Source: Staphylococcus lloydii (GTDB lineage Bacteria; Bacillota; Bacilli; Staphylococcales; Staphylococcaceae). Taken from it: a stretch of 64,000 bases of DNA. The DNA lies in assembly GCF_015775975.1 (NCBI RefSeq), contig NZ_CP064056.1, positions 1,178,001 through 1,242,000 of the forward strand, written 5' to 3'. The position numbers were made by a program, and so were the translations under genes. Shown piece after piece: positions 40,983 through 51,684 of the stretch. The first letter of the stretch is position 1. Each line of letters begins with the position of its first letter. The notes beneath the pieces were generated by a model. It was not told the DNA's origin and did no database searches. It saw nothing but the letters and a program-made list of their open reading frames with translations.

Positions 40983-41660
40983 ATGAAACCAGTTATTGTG
41001 ATGACGCAAACGAGTAATTATACGAATGATAAGGTTGATACTATCCATTTACCGATGATTAAAATTGAACCTATGTCATTTGATTACTCTATTCTCGATT
41101 CACATTTTGACTGGCTTATTTTTTCGTCTAAAAATGCAGTTACACATTTTTATAAACATATAGATGCTATACAAGTCGATAACGTTGCAGTAATAGGTGA
41201 GAAAACCAAAGCGTATTGTCAGCAATTAGGTATACACGTAGACTATTGTCCTGAAGATTATTCACAAGAAGGTTTGTTAACATATTTCCAAAACATCAGA
41301 GGCTTAAATATTATTATCCCTTCAAGTGCATACGCACGACCTAATTTACACACTGAATTAAATGAACGAGGCGCACATGTCGTCAAAATAGATTTATATC
41401 GACCGGTACCTTTCACCGAAAATATTTATAAATTGCAACAGTTAATAAATGGTGAAAAAATAGATGCCGTAACGTTTGCGAGTTCTTCCGCAATAAGGTA
41501 TTTTTTTAATGAAGCAAAAATTAATAACTCAAAAAATAACTATTTTGTGATAGGACGACAAACATTTAAAACGATTGAACAATTTGGAATCAATGCGCCC
41601 ATTGCGGACATTCAAACGTTGGACGCATTAGTAGATAAAGTATTAGAAAGTAGGGAGTAA
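40983..41660 (+). CDS. hemD: Uroporphyrinogen-III synthase
   Basis: A 225-residue two-lobed protein of a poorly conserved family that cyclises hydroxymethylbilane with ring D inversion. Recognised by position between hemC and hemB and by the family stretches [11 protein letters not shown] near residue 40 and [11 protein letters not shown] near 160. TTGAGGTG precedes the ATG. One base separates its stop from the hemB start. Confidence 0.92.
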   Translation: MKPVIVMTQTSNYTNDKVDTIHLPMIKIEPMSFDYSILDSHFDWLIFSSKNAVTHFYKHIDAIQVDNVAVIGEKTKAYCQQLGIHVDYCPEDYSQEGLLTYFQNIRGLNIIIPSSAYARPNLHTELNERGAHVVKIDLYRPVPFTENIYKLQQLINGEKIDAVTFASSSAIRYFFNEAKINNSKNNYFVIGRQTFKTIEQFGINAPIADIQTLDALVDKVLESRE

Positions 41661-41661
41661 A

Positions 41662-42639
41662 ATGGAATTTGATAGACATAGAAGATTACGCTCATCAAAA
41701 ACTATGAGAAATTTAGTCAGTGAAACACATGTGAGAAAAGATGATTTAATATATCCAATCTTTGTTGTAGAACGTGATGATGTTAAGGAAGAAATCCCAT
41801 CAATGCCAGGCGTTTATCAATTAAGTTTGAATTTAGTTGGCGAAGAAATAAAAGCAGCATATGACTTAGGCGTTAGAGCGATTATGTTCTTCGGTGTTCC
41901 TAATGAAAAAGATGCTGAAGGTACAGGTGCTTATGACCATAATGGAATTGTACAAGAAGCTACTAGAAAAGCTAAATCTATGTACAGTGATTTATTAATC
42001 GTAGCTGATACTTGTTTATGTGAATACACTGATCATGGTCATTGTGGTGTGATTAATGAACATACACATGATGTCGATAATGATGAATCGCTTCCTTTAT
42101 TAGTTAAAACTGCTATTTCTCAAGTAGAAGCAGGCGCAGATATTATTGCACCTAGTAATATGATGGATGGGTTTGTTACAGCAATTAGACATGGTCTTGA
42201 TGAAGCTGGTTATGAAAATGTACCTATTATGAGTTACGGTATTAAATATGCATCTAGTTTCTTCGGCCCATTCCGAGATGCTGCAGAATCTACACCACAA
42301 TTTGGTGATCGTAAAACGTATCAAATGGACCCTGCAAACAGACGTGAGGCATTAAGAGAATTAGACAGTGATTTAGCTGAGGGTGCAGATATGATGATAG
42401 TAAAACCATCATTAAGCTTTTTAGATATTATTCGCGATGTACGAAATGCAACAAACGTACCAGTTGTTGCATATAATGTAAGTGGTGAATATAGTATGAC
42501 TAAAGCAGCTGCCTTAAACGGATGGATAGACGAAAAAGCAGTAGTAATGGAACAAATGATTTCAATGAAGCGTGCTGGCGCGGATCTAATCATTACTTAC
42601 TTTGCAAAAGATATTTGCCGTTATTTAGATGAACAATAA
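41662..42639 (+). CDS. hemB: Delta-aminolevulinic acid dehydratase
   Basis: A 325-residue porphobilinogen synthase with a TIM barrel. The zinc-binding cluster [12 protein letters not shown] (about 119-130) shows it is a Zn-type enzyme rather than the Mg-only type. The two catalytic lysines lie in [10 protein letters not shown] and in the KPSLSFLD region/VAYNVSGEY stretch. It is separated from hemD by one base and from hemL by 12 bp with an AAGGAGG. Confidence 0.97.
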   Translation: MEFDRHRRLRSSKTMRNLVSETHVRKDDLIYPIFVVERDDVKEEIPSMPGVYQLSLNLVGEEIKAAYDLGVRAIMFFGVPNEKDAEGTGAYDHNGIVQEATRKAKSMYSDLLIVADTCLCEYTDHGHCGVINEHTHDVDNDESLPLLVKTAISQVEAGADIIAPSNMMDGFVTAIRHGLDEAGYENVPIMSYGIKYASSFFGPFRDAAESTPQFGDRKTYQMDPANRREALRELDSDLAEGADMMIVKPSLSFLDIIRDVRNATNVPVVAYNVSGEYSMTKAAALNGWIDEKAVVMEQMISMKRAGADLIITYFAKDICRYLDEQ

Positions 42640-42651
42640 GGAGGAATTTTA

Positions 42652-43935
42652 ATGCGTTACGAAAAATCCGAACAAGCAATGGACATTGCAAAAGATTTAA
42701 TGCCTGGTGGCGTTAATAGCCCGGTTAGAGCTTTTAAATCTGTTGATACGCCTGCCATATTTATGGACCATGGTGAAGGTTCAAAAATATATGATATAGA
42801 CGGAAATGAGTATATTGATTATGTATTAAGTTGGGGACCTTTAATTTTAGGACATAAAAATAAGCAAGTTATCGATCAATTACACGCTGCTGTGGATAAG
42901 GGTACGAGTTTTGGTGCTTCTACAATAAAAGAAAATGACTTAGCGCAACTTGTTATTGATAGAGTGCCTTCTATTGAAAAAGTAAGAATGGTTTCATCAG
43001 GTACTGAAGCTACGCTTGACACTTTAAGATTAGCACGTGGTTACACTGGTCGTAATAAAATAGTTAAGTTTGAAGGTTGTTATCATGGCCATAGTGATTC
43101 ATTATTAATCAAAGCAGGCTCTGGAGTGGCTACTTTAGGTTTGCCTGATTCTCCTGGGGTACCTGAAGGCACTGCTAAAAATACGATTACAGTACCTTAT
43201 AATGACTTAGATGCAATACGTACAGCTTTCGAACAATTTGGCGATGACATTGCAGGTGTAATTGTAGAACCTGTTGCGGGTAACATGGGTGTAGTACCTC
43301 CACAAGAAGGCTTTTTACAAGGTTTAAGAGACATTACGACTGAATATGGCTCACTATTAATTTTTGATGAAGTGATGACAGGTTTCAGAGTAGGTTATAA
43401 TTGTGCACAAGGTTACTTTAATGTAACACCTGATTTAACTTGCTTAGGTAAAGTTATTGGTGGCGGTTTACCAGTAGGTGCTTTCGGTGGTAAAAAAGAA
43501 ATTATGAATCAAATAGCCCCAGCAGGTGATATTTATCAAGCTGGTACATTATCTGGAAATCCATTAGCAATGACAAGTGGTTATGAAACATTAAGTCAAT
43601 TAACGCCGGAATCTTATGATTACTTTAATCATCTAGGCGATATATTAGAAAATGGATTAAAAGAAGTTTTTGCTAAACATAATGTTCCAATAACAGTTAA
43701 TCGTGCAGGATCTATGATTGGTTACTTCTTAAACGAAGGCCCAGTTACAAACTTTGATGAAGCAAATGCAAGTGACTTAGAGTTATTTAGTCAGATGTAT
43801 AGAGAAATGGCTAACGAAGGCGTGTTCTTACCACCTTCACAATTTGAAGGTACATTTTTATCTCTTGCACATACTGAAGAAGATATTAATAAAACAGTGC
43901 AAGCTTTTGATACCGCACTAAGTAGAATTGTTTAA
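42652..43935 (+). CDS. hemL: Glutamate-1-semialdehyde 2,1-aminomutase
   Basis: A 427-residue PLP enzyme that makes 5-aminolevulinate from the HemA product. The PLP Lys lies in [16 protein letters not shown], and the phosphate-binding SSGTEAT and the DEVMTGFR Asp are intact. It is last in the operon although it acts second in the pathway, and is followed by a terminator. A second paralog (gsaB) is common in staphylococci but is not in this window. Confidence 0.96.
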   Translation: MRYEKSEQAMDIAKDLMPGGVNSPVRAFKSVDTPAIFMDHGEGSKIYDIDGNEYIDYVLSWGPLILGHKNKQVIDQLHAAVDKGTSFGASTIKENDLAQLVIDRVPSIEKVRMVSSGTEATLDTLRLARGYTGRNKIVKFEGCYHGHSDSLLIKAGSGVATLGLPDSPGVPEGTAKNTITVPYNDLDAIRTAFEQFGDDIAGVIVEPVAGNMGVVPPQEGFLQGLRDITTEYGSLLIFDEVMTGFRVGYNCAQGYFNVTPDLTCLGKVIGGGLPVGAFGGKKEIMNQIAPAGDIYQAGTLSGNPLAMTSGYETLSQLTPESYDYFNHLGDILENGLKEVFAKHNVPITVNRAGSMIGYFLNEGPVTNFDEANASDLELFSQMYREMANEGVFLPPSQFEGTFLSLAHTEEDINKTVQAFDTALSRIV

Positions 43936-43948
43936 ATATAATAACTAA

Positions 43949-43987
43949 GTATCCATATAGTAGAAGTACTATTTGGATGCTTTTATT
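43949..43987 (+). terminator. Rho-independent terminator of the hem operon
   Basis: Stem 43949-43962/43967-43980 with one mismatch and a 4-nt GAAG loop, then TTTTATT. Confidence 0.85.
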
Positions 43988-44084
43988 ATAAAATATTTTA
44001 AGCTATTTTATGAATCTCATAGTATGATACAATCAACTTAATCGATTGAAAATTACGGTATTACAATGAAAGTTGAGAAGAGAT

Positions 44085-45158
44085 ATGACAAAGTATTTTC
44101 GTAATAATCTCATAGTTTTAGCTTTAGCGATTATATTGAGTTTGTTGTTACACGTAGCACATGTGTTATTGCCATTTATGTTTGGTCCAATTATAGCAAC
44201 TATTATCGTCGTTAAAATATTACGTTTAGAAATAAAATGGCCTTTTTGGCTTAGCGAACTCGGCCTAATTTTATTAGGGGTTCAAATAGGTTCCACTTTT
44301 ACTAAAAGTGTTATTTATGACATTAAAGATGATTGGTTTACTATTATTTTAGTAACAGTTTTATTATTATTACTGTCATTATTAATTGCCTTATTATTTA
44401 AAAAAATAGCGCAGGTCAATACAGAAACTGCCATATTAAGCGTCATTCCGGGTGCTTTAAGTCAAATGTTAGTCATGGCTGAAGAAGATAAAAAAGCGAA
44501 TATTATGGTTGTAAGTCTAACACAGACTTCTCGAATTATATTTGTTGTTGTATTAGTGCCATTTATTTCTTATTTCTTTAAAACGCCAGGAGGCAGTCAT
44601 TCTAGTGGGACTGAAGTACATCATAACTTAACGCAAGCGTTGACTTTGACTAACATACTTACGTTGATTATTTTAATTGCCTTAGTTTATTATGTAATGG
44701 GAAAAATCAATTTTCCAACAAAGCAAATGTTAGCACCTATTGTCGTTTTAATTGGATGGAATTTAATTACAGGTGTAACTTTTACGTTAGATAATTATAT
44801 TATTGCAGGGGCACAAATCATCTATATGATAAGAATTGGTAATCAAATAGCGAAATTATTAGACCAAATGAAAGGGCGAATAGCGGTCGCAATAGCAGTA
44901 CAAAATGTGCTATTAATATTGCTCGCACTTGTAATGGTTTATGTCATTTCACTATTTACTAATAATATGATAAATGATCTGTTTTTAGGTGCAGCTCCCG
45001 GAGGAATGAACCAAATTGTACTGGTAGCTATTGAAACAGGGGCAGATGTACCAATGATTTCAAGCTATCACATCTTTAGAATATTTTTTATACTATTTTT
45101 AATCGCCCCATTATTAAATTATTATTTACGCTATCGTGCGTCAAAAAACCAAGGATAA
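44085..45158 (+). CDS. AbrB-family membrane transporter (formerly ammonia monooxygenase-like)
   Basis: A 357-residue polytopic protein with about ten TM helices in two similar halves. Each half has a Gly-rich helix break (LILLGVQIGSTF and the AAPGGMNQIVLVA segment), typical of the AbrB/AmoA-like duplication family. The substrate is unknown. ATG at 44085 gives MTKYFRNN; an in-frame TTG at 44073 is possible but the RBS evidence (AGAAGAG) favours the ATG weakly. Its stop codon lies inside the left arm of a strong bidirectional terminator shared with tag. Confidence 0.8.
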   Translation: MTKYFRNNLIVLALAIILSLLLHVAHVLLPFMFGPIIATIIVVKILRLEIKWPFWLSELGLILLGVQIGSTFTKSVIYDIKDDWFTIILVTVLLLLLSLLIALLFKKIAQVNTETAILSVIPGALSQMLVMAEEDKKANIMVVSLTQTSRIIFVVVLVPFISYFFKTPGGSHSSGTEVHHNLTQALTLTNILTLIILIALVYYVMGKINFPTKQMLAPIVVLIGWNLITGVTFTLDNYIIAGAQIIYMIRIGNQIAKLLDQMKGRIAVAIAVQNVLLILLALVMVYVISLFTNNMINDLFLGAAPGGMNQIVLVAIETGADVPMISSYHIFRIFFILFLIAPLLNYYLRYRASKNQG

Positions 45159-45186
45159 TCATTAGCAATGATTATCCTTGGTTTTA
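45145..45186. terminator. Bidirectional terminator between the AbrB-type gene and tag
   Basis: A perfect 19-bp stem (45145-45163 with 45167-45185) with a 3-nt loop is flanked by A and T tracts on both sides. The TAA stop of the upstream gene (45156-45158) is inside the left arm. Confidence 0.93.
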
Positions 45187-45193
45187 ATTTTAT

Positions 45194-45757
45194 TTATGTT
45201 AAGTTCTTCGGATTGCTAGGGCATGATTGTAAATGTGCATTGTATAAACCGGCGGCTTCCAAAAAAGAAAATACAGTGACTGGTCCTAAAAATTTAAAAC
45301 CATACTGTTTTAGTTTTTTTGACAATTGCGTCGCCGTTTCATCTACGGTGATACGTTCACTAGGTTCTTCATATTGTAAATCATACGGTTTATGATTTAC
45401 GTATGACCATAAAAATTCACTGAAACTCCCATAATCTTTTTCAATGTCAAAATATCCTTTAGCCTGATTCACTATTGCTTCTAATTTTTTTCTATTATGT
45501 ACAATGTTAGGAAATTCCATTAATGAATCAATATCCTGTTCTGTCATCTTTGCAATTTTAACTGGGTCAAAATCATAAAATGCTTGTTCATAAGATGCTT
45601 TCTTTTTTAATATTGTGAGCCATGAAAGACCGGCATGTTGTGATTCTAATGCCATTAATTTAAATAATTGCAAGCTATCATACATTGGTTGGCCCCAAAC
45701 AGTATCGTGGTATTCTAGGTAAATAGGATCTTTAGTGCCGAATGCACAAGGATTCAT
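45194..45757 (-). CDS. tag: DNA-3-methyladenine glycosylase I
   Basis: A 187-residue HhH-superfamily glycosylase that excises 3-methyladenine. N-terminal Cys (C4) and C-terminal His/Cys residues (YNAHLQSCP) match the zinc-snap ligands of Tag. The conserved ESQHAGLSW segment with catalytic-site Glu and the GFKFLGP motif are present. I chose ATG 45757 with GGAGTG six bases upstream; the GTG at 45766 overlaps that RBS. Minus strand, convergent with the AbrB-type gene and divergent from valS. Confidence 0.94.
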   Translation of the reverse strand: MNPCAFGTKDPIYLEYHDTVWGQPMYDSLQLFKLMALESQHAGLSWLTILKKKASYEQAFYDFDPVKIAKMTEQDIDSLMEFPNIVHNRKKLEAIVNQAKGYFDIEKDYGSFSEFLWSYVNHKPYDLQYEEPSERITVDETATQLSKKLKQYGFKFLGPVTVFSFLEAAGLYNAHLQSCPSNPKNLT

Positions 45758-45794
45758 AAATTTCACTCCATTTCATTGACTTATTACTGTTTAC

Positions 45795-45807
45795 ATTATA
45801 CTATAAT
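45795..45807. promoter_or_regulatory. Overlapping divergent -10 elements between tag and valS
   Basis: TATAAT occurs on the plus strand at 45802-45807 (toward valS) and on the minus strand at 45800-45795 (toward tag). The -35 boxes are not convincing: the best plus-strand one, TTGACT at 45776-45781, is 20 bp away. Confidence 0.4.
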
Positions 45808-45824
45808 TAAGTAAATTAAATTAG

Positions 45825-46058
45825 TCATTGGGAAGAGTAAATGCAAAGAAAATTTTAGAGAGTACACGTATGGTGAGAGTGTATATTTTCTAGTGTTGAA
45901 GGTAGCCCACATTGAACTTTAACTGAACTCATTATTAATGTGACTAGGTTAAAGCGTGTTTGAGCGTTAATCGAAATTAAGTGCAAGAAACGATAAATTT
46001 CTTGAATTTAGGTGGTACCACGGAACATCCGTCCTATATTTATAGGGTGGGTGTTTTT
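45825..46058 (+). ncRNA. T-box riboswitch, valyl-tRNA synthetase leader
   Basis: T-box AGGTGGTACCACGG (46010-46023) is followed by a terminator hairpin (about 46025-46051; ACATCCGTCCTATA with TATAGGGTGGGTGT) and TTTTTATTTT. Stem I probably closes with TGGG near 45828 and CCCA near 45906; GTA (45902-45904), a Val codon just inside it, is the likely specifier. It occupies most of the 320-bp gap before valS. Confidence 0.9.
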
Positions 46059-46077
46059 ATTTTAAGGAGGCAATTAT

Positions 46078-48708
46078 ATGGAAATGAAACCTAAATACAA
46101 TCCGCAAGAAGTAGAAGCGGGTCGTTATGATGAATGGGTAAAAAATGGATATTTTAAAGCACAAGAAGATGATACTAAAGAAACATATACAATCGTTATT
46201 CCACCTCCTAATGTAACTGGTAAATTACATTTAGGTCATGCTTGGGATACGACGTTACAAGATATATTAACGCGTATGAAACGTATGCAAGGATACGACA
46301 CGTTATATTTACCTGGTATGGACCATGCAGGTATTGCTACGCAAGCTAAAGTAGAAGCTAAATTAAATGAACAAGGTATGTCTAGACATGATTTAGGTCG
46401 TGAGAAATTTTTAGAAAAAGCGTGGGACTGGAAAGAAGAATATGCAAACTTCATTAGACAACAATGGTCTAAATTAGGTTTAGGTTTAGATTATAGTAGA
46501 GAGCGTTTTACGCTTGATGATGGTTTAAGCCAAGCAGTTAAAAAAGTTTTTGTTGATATGTATAACAAAGGATTAATCTATCGTGGTGAATATATTATTA
46601 ACTGGGATCCAGTGGCAAAAACTGCATTATCTGATATCGAAGTTATTCATGAGGATGTACAAGGTAAGTTTTATCATTTCAAATATCCGTATGCTGACCA
46701 AGATGGCTATATTGAAATAGCAACAACTCGTCCAGAAACTATGCTGGGTGATACAGCTATCGTTGTTAATCCAAATGACGAACGCTATAAAGATGTAATA
46801 GGCAAAAATGTAACGCTACCAATCGTTGGCAAAACATTACCTATTTTGGCAGATGAGTATGTAGATATGGAATTTGGTAGTGGGGCAATGAAAGTAACGC
46901 CAGCACATGATCCTAACGACTTTGAAATTGGCAATAGACATAATTTAGAACGTATTAATGTTATGGACGAAGAAGGTAAAATGAATGAATTAGCTGGTAA
47001 ATATGCTGGTTTAGATCGTTTTGAATGCCGTGAACAACTCGTCAAAGACTTAACTGAACAAGATTTAGTAATCAAAATTGAAGAACATGAACATTCAGTA
47101 GGTCATTCTGAACGTTCTGGTGCCGTTGTAGAACCTTATTTATCTACACAATGGTTCGTTAAAATGAAACCATTGGCTGAACAAGCCTTAAATAATCAAG
47201 AAACTGACAATCGTATTGAATTTGTACCTTCCAGATTTGAAAATACATTCAACCGTTGGATGGAAGAAATAAGAGATTGGACAATTTCTCGTCAGTTATG
47301 GTGGGGTCATCAAATACCAGCATATTATCACAAAGAAACTGGAGAATTGTTAGTTTCTGAAACACCACCAACTGATATTGAAAATTGGGAGCAAGATGAA
47401 GATGTATTGGACACTTGGTTCTCAAGTGCTTTATGGCCATTTTCAACGTTAGGTTGGCCAAACACTGAGTCAGAAGATTTCAATCGTTACTTCCCAACAA
47501 ATGCGCTAGTAACGGGTTATGATATTATTTTCTTCTGGGTTGCTCGTATGATTTTCCAAGGATTAGAGTTTACTGGAAACAGACCATTTAATGACGTATT
47601 ACTTCATGGATTAGTACGTGCAGAAGATGGCCGTAAAATGAGTAAATCATTAGGTAACGGCGTTGACCCAATGGACGTTATCGACCAATATGGTGCAGAT
47701 AGTTTACGTTATTTCCTTGCAACAGGTTCTTCGCCAGGTCATGATTTACGTTATTCTACTGAAAAAGTTGAATCAGTGTGGAACTTTATCAATAAAATTT
47801 GGAATGCTGCACGTTTCAGTATTATGAATATTGGCGATGAATTTACTGTAGACCAAGTAGATTTATCTGGTAACTTATCACTCGCGGATAAATGGATACT
47901 AACAAGATTAAACGAGACAATTGAAACCGTAACGAATTTAAGTGATAAATATGAATTTGGTGAAGTAGGCAGAGCGCTATATAACTTTATTTGGGATGAT
48001 TTCTGTGATTGGTATATAGAAATGAGTAAAATCCCTATGAATGGTGATAATGAAGCTCAAAAACAAACAACACGTTCTGTGTTAACTTATGTATTGGATA
48101 ATACAATGAGAATGTTACATCCATTTATGCCATTCGTAACTGAACAAATTTGGCAAAACTTACCTCACGTAGGGGAAACAATCGTGCACGCTTCATGGCC
48201 AACTGTACGTGAAGAGTTTTCATTTGGTGAAAGTAAAGAAACGATGGAACAATTAGTAGAAATTATTAAATCAGTACGTCAATCACGTCTAGAAGTTGAT
48301 ACACCACTATCTAAAGCTATTCCTATCTTTATAAAAGCTAAAAACAATCATATTAAGTCGACTTTAGAAACGAATGCGAATTATATTGATCGTTTCTGTC
48401 ATCCAAGCGAATTAGTTATTGATACTGATATTACTATTCCTGAAAAAGCCATGACTTCTGTGACGTCTGCAGGTGAAGTAGTATTACCACTTGAAGGTTT
48501 AATCGATATGGATAAAGAAATTGCTCGTTTAGAAAAAGAATTAGAGAAATGGCAAAAAGAGTTAGATAGAGTAAACAAAAAATTAGCTAATGAAAACTTC
48601 GTCAATAAAGCACCTGAAAAAGTTATTAACGAAGAACGTGAGAAAAAACAAACTTATCAAGAGAAGTATGATGGTGTAAAATTAAGAATAAATCAATTGA
48701 AAGCATAG
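46078..48708 (+). CDS. valS: Valine--tRNA ligase
   Basis: An 876-residue class I synthetase. HIGH motif is HLGHAW (about 50-55), the CP1 editing domain spans about 180-370, and the KMSKS motif is in RKMSKSLGN (about 522). The anticodon-binding domain and a C-terminal coiled coil (about 805-876, Glu/Lys-rich heptads) that binds tRNA-Val complete it. AAGGAGG lies nine bases before the ATG. It is co-transcribed with folC 11 bp downstream. Confidence 0.98.
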   Translation: MEMKPKYNPQEVEAGRYDEWVKNGYFKAQEDDTKETYTIVIPPPNVTGKLHLGHAWDTTLQDILTRMKRMQGYDTLYLPGMDHAGIATQAKVEAKLNEQGMSRHDLGREKFLEKAWDWKEEYANFIRQQWSKLGLGLDYSRERFTLDDGLSQAVKKVFVDMYNKGLIYRGEYIINWDPVAKTALSDIEVIHEDVQGKFYHFKYPYADQDGYIEIATTRPETMLGDTAIVVNPNDERYKDVIGKNVTLPIVGKTLPILADEYVDMEFGSGAMKVTPAHDPNDFEIGNRHNLERINVMDEEGKMNELAGKYAGLDRFECREQLVKDLTEQDLVIKIEEHEHSVGHSERSGAVVEPYLSTQWFVKMKPLAEQALNNQETDNRIEFVPSRFENTFNRWMEEIRDWTISRQLWWGHQIPAYYHKETGELLVSETPPTDIENWEQDEDVLDTWFSSALWPFSTLGWPNTESEDFNRYFPTNALVTGYDIIFFWVARMIFQGLEFTGNRPFNDVLLHGLVRAEDGRKMSKSLGNGVDPMDVIDQYGADSLRYFLATGSSPGHDLRYSTEKVESVWNFINKIWNAARFSIMNIGDEFTVDQVDLSGNLSLADKWILTRLNETIETVTNLSDKYEFGEVGRALYNFIWDDFCDWYIEMSKIPMNGDNEAQKQTTRSVLTYVLDNTMRMLHPFMPFVTEQIWQNLPHVGETIVHASWPTVREEFSFGESKETMEQLVEIIKSVRQSRLEVDTPLSKAIPIFIKAKNNHIKSTLETNANYIDRFCHPSELVIDTDITIPEKAMTSVTSAGEVVLPLEGLIDMDKEIARLEKELEKWQKELDRVNKKLANENFVNKAPEKVINEEREKKQTYQEKYDGVKLRINQLKA

Positions 48709-48719
48709 GAGCCTTTAAC

Positions 48720-49982
48720 ATGAATTACCTAGACAGCTTATATTGGATACATGAGCGTAATAAATTTGGAATCAAACCAGGCGTTAAACGAATGCAATGG
48801 ATGCTAGCCAAATTAAACAATCCACAATTTAAAATTAATGGCATTCATGTAGGTGGAACAAATGGTAAAGGATCTACAGTTGCATATATCCGTTCGGCTT
48901 TAGTAAATAATGACTATCAAGTTGGTACTTTTACTTCACCTTTTATTGAAACATTTAACGAACGTATAAGTTTAAATGGGCATCCTATCAGTGATGATGA
49001 ACTTGTGAATTTGGTGCAAATCGTCAAGCCAGTAAGTGAGGCTTTAGAAGTAGAAACTGATTTAGGAACTGCTACTGAGTTTGAAATTATCACAACGATG
49101 ATGTTTGTTTATTTTGGTGAAATAAATCCTGTTGATTTTGTGATTGTTGAAGCGGGCTTAGGCGTGAAGAATGATTCGACTAATGTCTTCAATCCTATAC
49201 TTACAATATTAACAAGTATTGGCTTAGATCATACAGACATTTTAGGAGATAGTTATGTAGACATTGCTAAAGATAAAGGGGCAATAGTTAAACCCAATAC
49301 ACCAATAATTTACGCTGTTAAAAATGATGAAGCATTAAAAGTGATTCGACACAATGCGAAAATGAATGACGCCAAAGCTATTGAATTAGATAGAGATATT
49401 ACAGTAGTTTCTGAAGGTGATGAATTTACTTATCGTTACAAAAATTATGAATTAGAAACTTTAGTGTTAAACATGTTAGGTGAACACCAAAAAGAAAATG
49501 CTGCTTTGGCTATTACAGCATTACTTGAACTAAATGAAGCAGGAAGTGTCGATTTAGACTTCAATAAAATGATTGATGGCATTGAAAGTGTAACTTGGAG
49601 TGGACGTATCGAACGTGTTAAAGACCAACCATTAATGATAATTGATGGCGCACATAATAATGAAAGTGTAGAGGCTTTAATAGATACAATTAAAGATTAT
49701 TATCATCTTGAGCAGGTTGATATACTATTTTCAGCGGTAAAAGGTAAACCAGTAAACGAAATGTTAGAACAACTGATGCCAATTACTCAAAATCTTTACA
49801 TTACAGAATTCGATTTCCCGAAAGCTATGACTAAAGAAGACATAAGCAATGAAATTAATTTTGAACAGAAAGAACTTGTTGATGATTACGCATCCTTTAT
49901 TGAAAACTATAGCGGTCATGCATTGATTATTACCGGAAGCTTGTATTTTATAAGCGAAGTAAAAGCAAAAGTGAATTTTTAA
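48720..49982 (+). CDS. folC: Folylpolyglutamate synthase / dihydrofolate synthase
   Basis: A 420-residue Mur-ligase-type enzyme that adds glutamates to folates. The P-loop GTNGKGSTVAY is near residues 42-52, and the Ω-loop/SxTSPFIETFNERI region and the C-terminal domain IIDGAHNNES are intact. It follows valS at 11 bp, as in B. subtilis and S. aureus, and ends at a terminator. Whether it also has dihydrofolate synthase activity cannot be told from sequence. Confidence 0.95.
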   Translation: MNYLDSLYWIHERNKFGIKPGVKRMQWMLAKLNNPQFKINGIHVGGTNGKGSTVAYIRSALVNNDYQVGTFTSPFIETFNERISLNGHPISDDELVNLVQIVKPVSEALEVETDLGTATEFEIITTMMFVYFGEINPVDFVIVEAGLGVKNDSTNVFNPILTILTSIGLDHTDILGDSYVDIAKDKGAIVKPNTPIIYAVKNDEALKVIRHNAKMNDAKAIELDRDITVVSEGDEFTYRYKNYELETLVLNMLGEHQKENAALAITALLELNEAGSVDLDFNKMIDGIESVTWSGRIERVKDQPLMIIDGAHNNESVEALIDTIKDYYHLEQVDILFSAVKGKPVNEMLEQLMPITQNLYITEFDFPKAMTKEDISNEINFEQKELVDDYASFIENYSGHALIITGSLYFISEVKAKVNF

Positions 49983-49988
49983 TAGATT

Positions 49989-50029
49989 AACCCGTTTAAT
50001 TAGCTACTTTTAATTAAACGGGTTTTTAT
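49989..50029 (+). terminator. Rho-independent terminator of valS-folC
   Basis: AACCCGTTTAATTA (49989-50002) pairs with TAATTAAACGGGTT (50011-50024), followed by a T tract. Confidence 0.93.
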
Positions 50030-50075
50030 ATTGTTAAAATAATCAGTCTCCATAATTTATTTAGTGAGAATTATC

Positions 50076-50104
50076 TTCTTATGTATATGCTATGGTGCTA
50101 TAAT
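50076..50104 (+). promoter_or_regulatory. Predicted promoter of comC-radC
   Basis: Extended -10 TG-C-TATAAT (50096-50104) with a weak -35 TTCTTA (50076-50081) at 17 bp. It looks like a sigma-A promoter rather than a SigH-type competence promoter. Confidence 0.5.
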
Positions 50105-50147
50105 TTTGAATACTTAATCAACTTAAAATGATATTGGGGTGTGATAA

Positions 50148-50858
50148 ATGTTAATACAACTTATTTTATGTCCAATTTTATTTAGTTTTTTATACCAAAT
50201 TACAAACATTAAAGCTCTTACATTTAAATTTTTATTGATGCGTTCAAAATGTGATTTTTGTCAAAAAACAATATCATGGCTACAATTAATTCCAATATTC
50301 AACTTTATAATGTTACGAGGAAAAACACAGTGTTGTAATCGTAAACTAAGTAATAGTTATGTTATAGGGGAGTTATTATCTTGTGGTTCATTAATTATTT
50401 TAAACTTTACTGCGTTACCAGTTAAAAGTGCAGTTTTATTATTAATATATTTTAGTTTATTAGTTTTAGCCCTCTATGATATAGAAACTTATTCAATTCC
50501 TATACATATACCTATCATTGTACTGATAACTACCTTTATTTTAGGCTCCTTTTATTTTCTACAAGGATGTTTCATAACATTATTTTTACACCTGATGTTT
50601 TATTGTTGTAAAAATCGTATCGGTTATGGAGATATTCTAATCTTCGCATTATTATCTTTTATATTACCATTCACTATTTTTTTCTTAATACTATGGTTGA
50701 CCTTTTTAACAGGTGGTTGCTTTTCAATTTTTTATATCGTTTTAAAACGGTCATTTAAATTGAGAATACCACTAGTGCCATTTATTTTTTGCGCATTTAA
50801 CATTGTTGCGTTATGTTATCCATTTTTAAACATGGGGGGCGATATTATTGAATATTAA
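50148..50858 (+). CDS. comC: Type IV prepilin peptidase ComC
   Basis: A 236-residue polytopic aspartic protease (A24 family) that cleaves and methylates prepilins, needed for the competence pseudopilus. The N-terminal cytoplasmic loop has CDFC and CC-containing zinc-ribbon-like cysteines (about 36-39 and 63-64). The two catalytic Asps lie in [10 protein letters not shown] and the GYGD motif. About seven TM segments. It overlaps radC by 11 nt. The ComG substrates are not in this window. Confidence 0.92.
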   Translation: MLIQLILCPILFSFLYQITNIKALTFKFLLMRSKCDFCQKTISWLQLIPIFNFIMLRGKTQCCNRKLSNSYVIGELLSCGSLIILNFTALPVKSAVLLLIYFSLLVLALYDIETYSIPIHIPIIVLITTFILGSFYFLQGCFITLFLHLMFYCCKNRIGYGDILIFALLSFILPFTIFFLILWLTFLTGGCFSIFYIVLKRSFKLRIPLVPFIFCAFNIVALCYPFLNMGGDIIEY

Positions 50859-51525
50859 AGATTTAGCCAATTCTGAAAAACCTAGAGAAAGGTTATTAGA
50901 AAAAGGAGAAAAATATTTATCAAATGCTGAACTTATAGCAATTCTACTGAATACAGGTAGAAAGGGAAGTTCAAGTTTAGATATTGCAAATGAATTGTTA
51001 AATAAAGTAACTCATATAAAACATTTACAACAAATGTCTATATTCGATTTAAAAGCAATAAAAGGTATCGGTTTATACAAAGCGATTGTACTGAAAGCGG
51101 CATTTGAACTTGGAATTAGAATGCACTCTGGAAGTATAGAGTCACAAGTGAAAGTTAAAAAACCTGCGGACGTAGCAAACTATTTAATGGGGGAAATGCA
51201 ACATCTACCACAAGAGCATTTTGTAGCGTTATTTTTAAACTCTAAAAATATTATCATTAAACAGAAAACAATATTTAAAGGAACTTTAAATTCTTCAATC
51301 ATCCATCCACGTGAAATATTTTGTGAAGCTATAAAATGGTCAAGTCATGCAATTATAGTAGCCCATAACCATCCATCTGGAGATGTGACACCTTCAACTG
51401 AAGATATAAAAACAACTCAGCGATTAATTGAATGTGGTGAAATTATAGGAATAGGGCTATTAGATCATATTATTATTGGACATAATAGCTATTTAAGTTT
51501 AGTAGAGAACGGTTATATTGAATAG
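50848..51525 (+). CDS. radC: RadC-family JAB1/MPN protein
   Basis: A 225-residue protein with an N-terminal helix-hairpin-helix (about 60-75, KGIGLYKAI) and a JAMM metallo-core [14 protein letters not shown] with the upstream Glu. The role is unclear; repair is no longer well supported and no enzyme activity is firmly known. TTG start at 50848 with GGGGGG eight bases upstream, giving the family N-terminus. It overlaps comC by 11 nt. In S. aureus, radC contains att554, the Tn554 insertion site; here the gene is intact and uninterrupted. Confidence 0.93.
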   Translation: MNIKDLANSEKPRERLLEKGEKYLSNAELIAILLNTGRKGSSSLDIANELLNKVTHIKHLQQMSIFDLKAIKGIGLYKAIVLKAAFELGIRMHSGSIESQVKVKKPADVANYLMGEMQHLPQEHFVALFLNSKNIIIKQKTIFKGTLNSSIIHPREIFCEAIKWSSHAIIVAHNHPSGDVTPSTEDIKTTQRLIECGEIIGIGLLDHIIIGHNSYLSLVENGYIE

Positions 51526-51593
51526 TTGATGGTGATAAATAACTAAGTTAATTATGTTTTACTCATCTTAATATTTTGATTTTACATTCCGTT

Positions 51594-51623
51594 AAATATT
51601 TTTAGGTTTACCTAAAAATATTT
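51594..51623. promoter_or_regulatory. Perfect 14-bp inverted repeat, candidate metal-regulator operator
   Basis: AAATATTTTTAGGT (51594-51607) and ACCTAAAAATATTT (51610-51623) flank two Ts. The central TTTAGG-n4-CCTAAA resembles operators of the DtxR/MntR/SirR family. The right end overlaps the predicted -35 of the SEDS-LCP promoter by two bases. It could instead act as an AT-rich terminator of comC-radC, but no T tract follows directly. Confidence 0.5.
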
Positions 51624-51650
51624 GTAGAAAATATAAAAATATGCGATAAT
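51622..51650 (+). promoter_or_regulatory. Predicted promoter of the SEDS-LCP unit
   Basis: TTGTAG (51622-51627), a 17-bp spacer and extended -10 TG-C-GATAAT (51642-51650) lie 35 bp before the SEDS gene start. Confidence 0.65.
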
Positions 51651-51684
51651 TTGAAAATCAAAAAGAAATAGGAAAGGCAATAAA

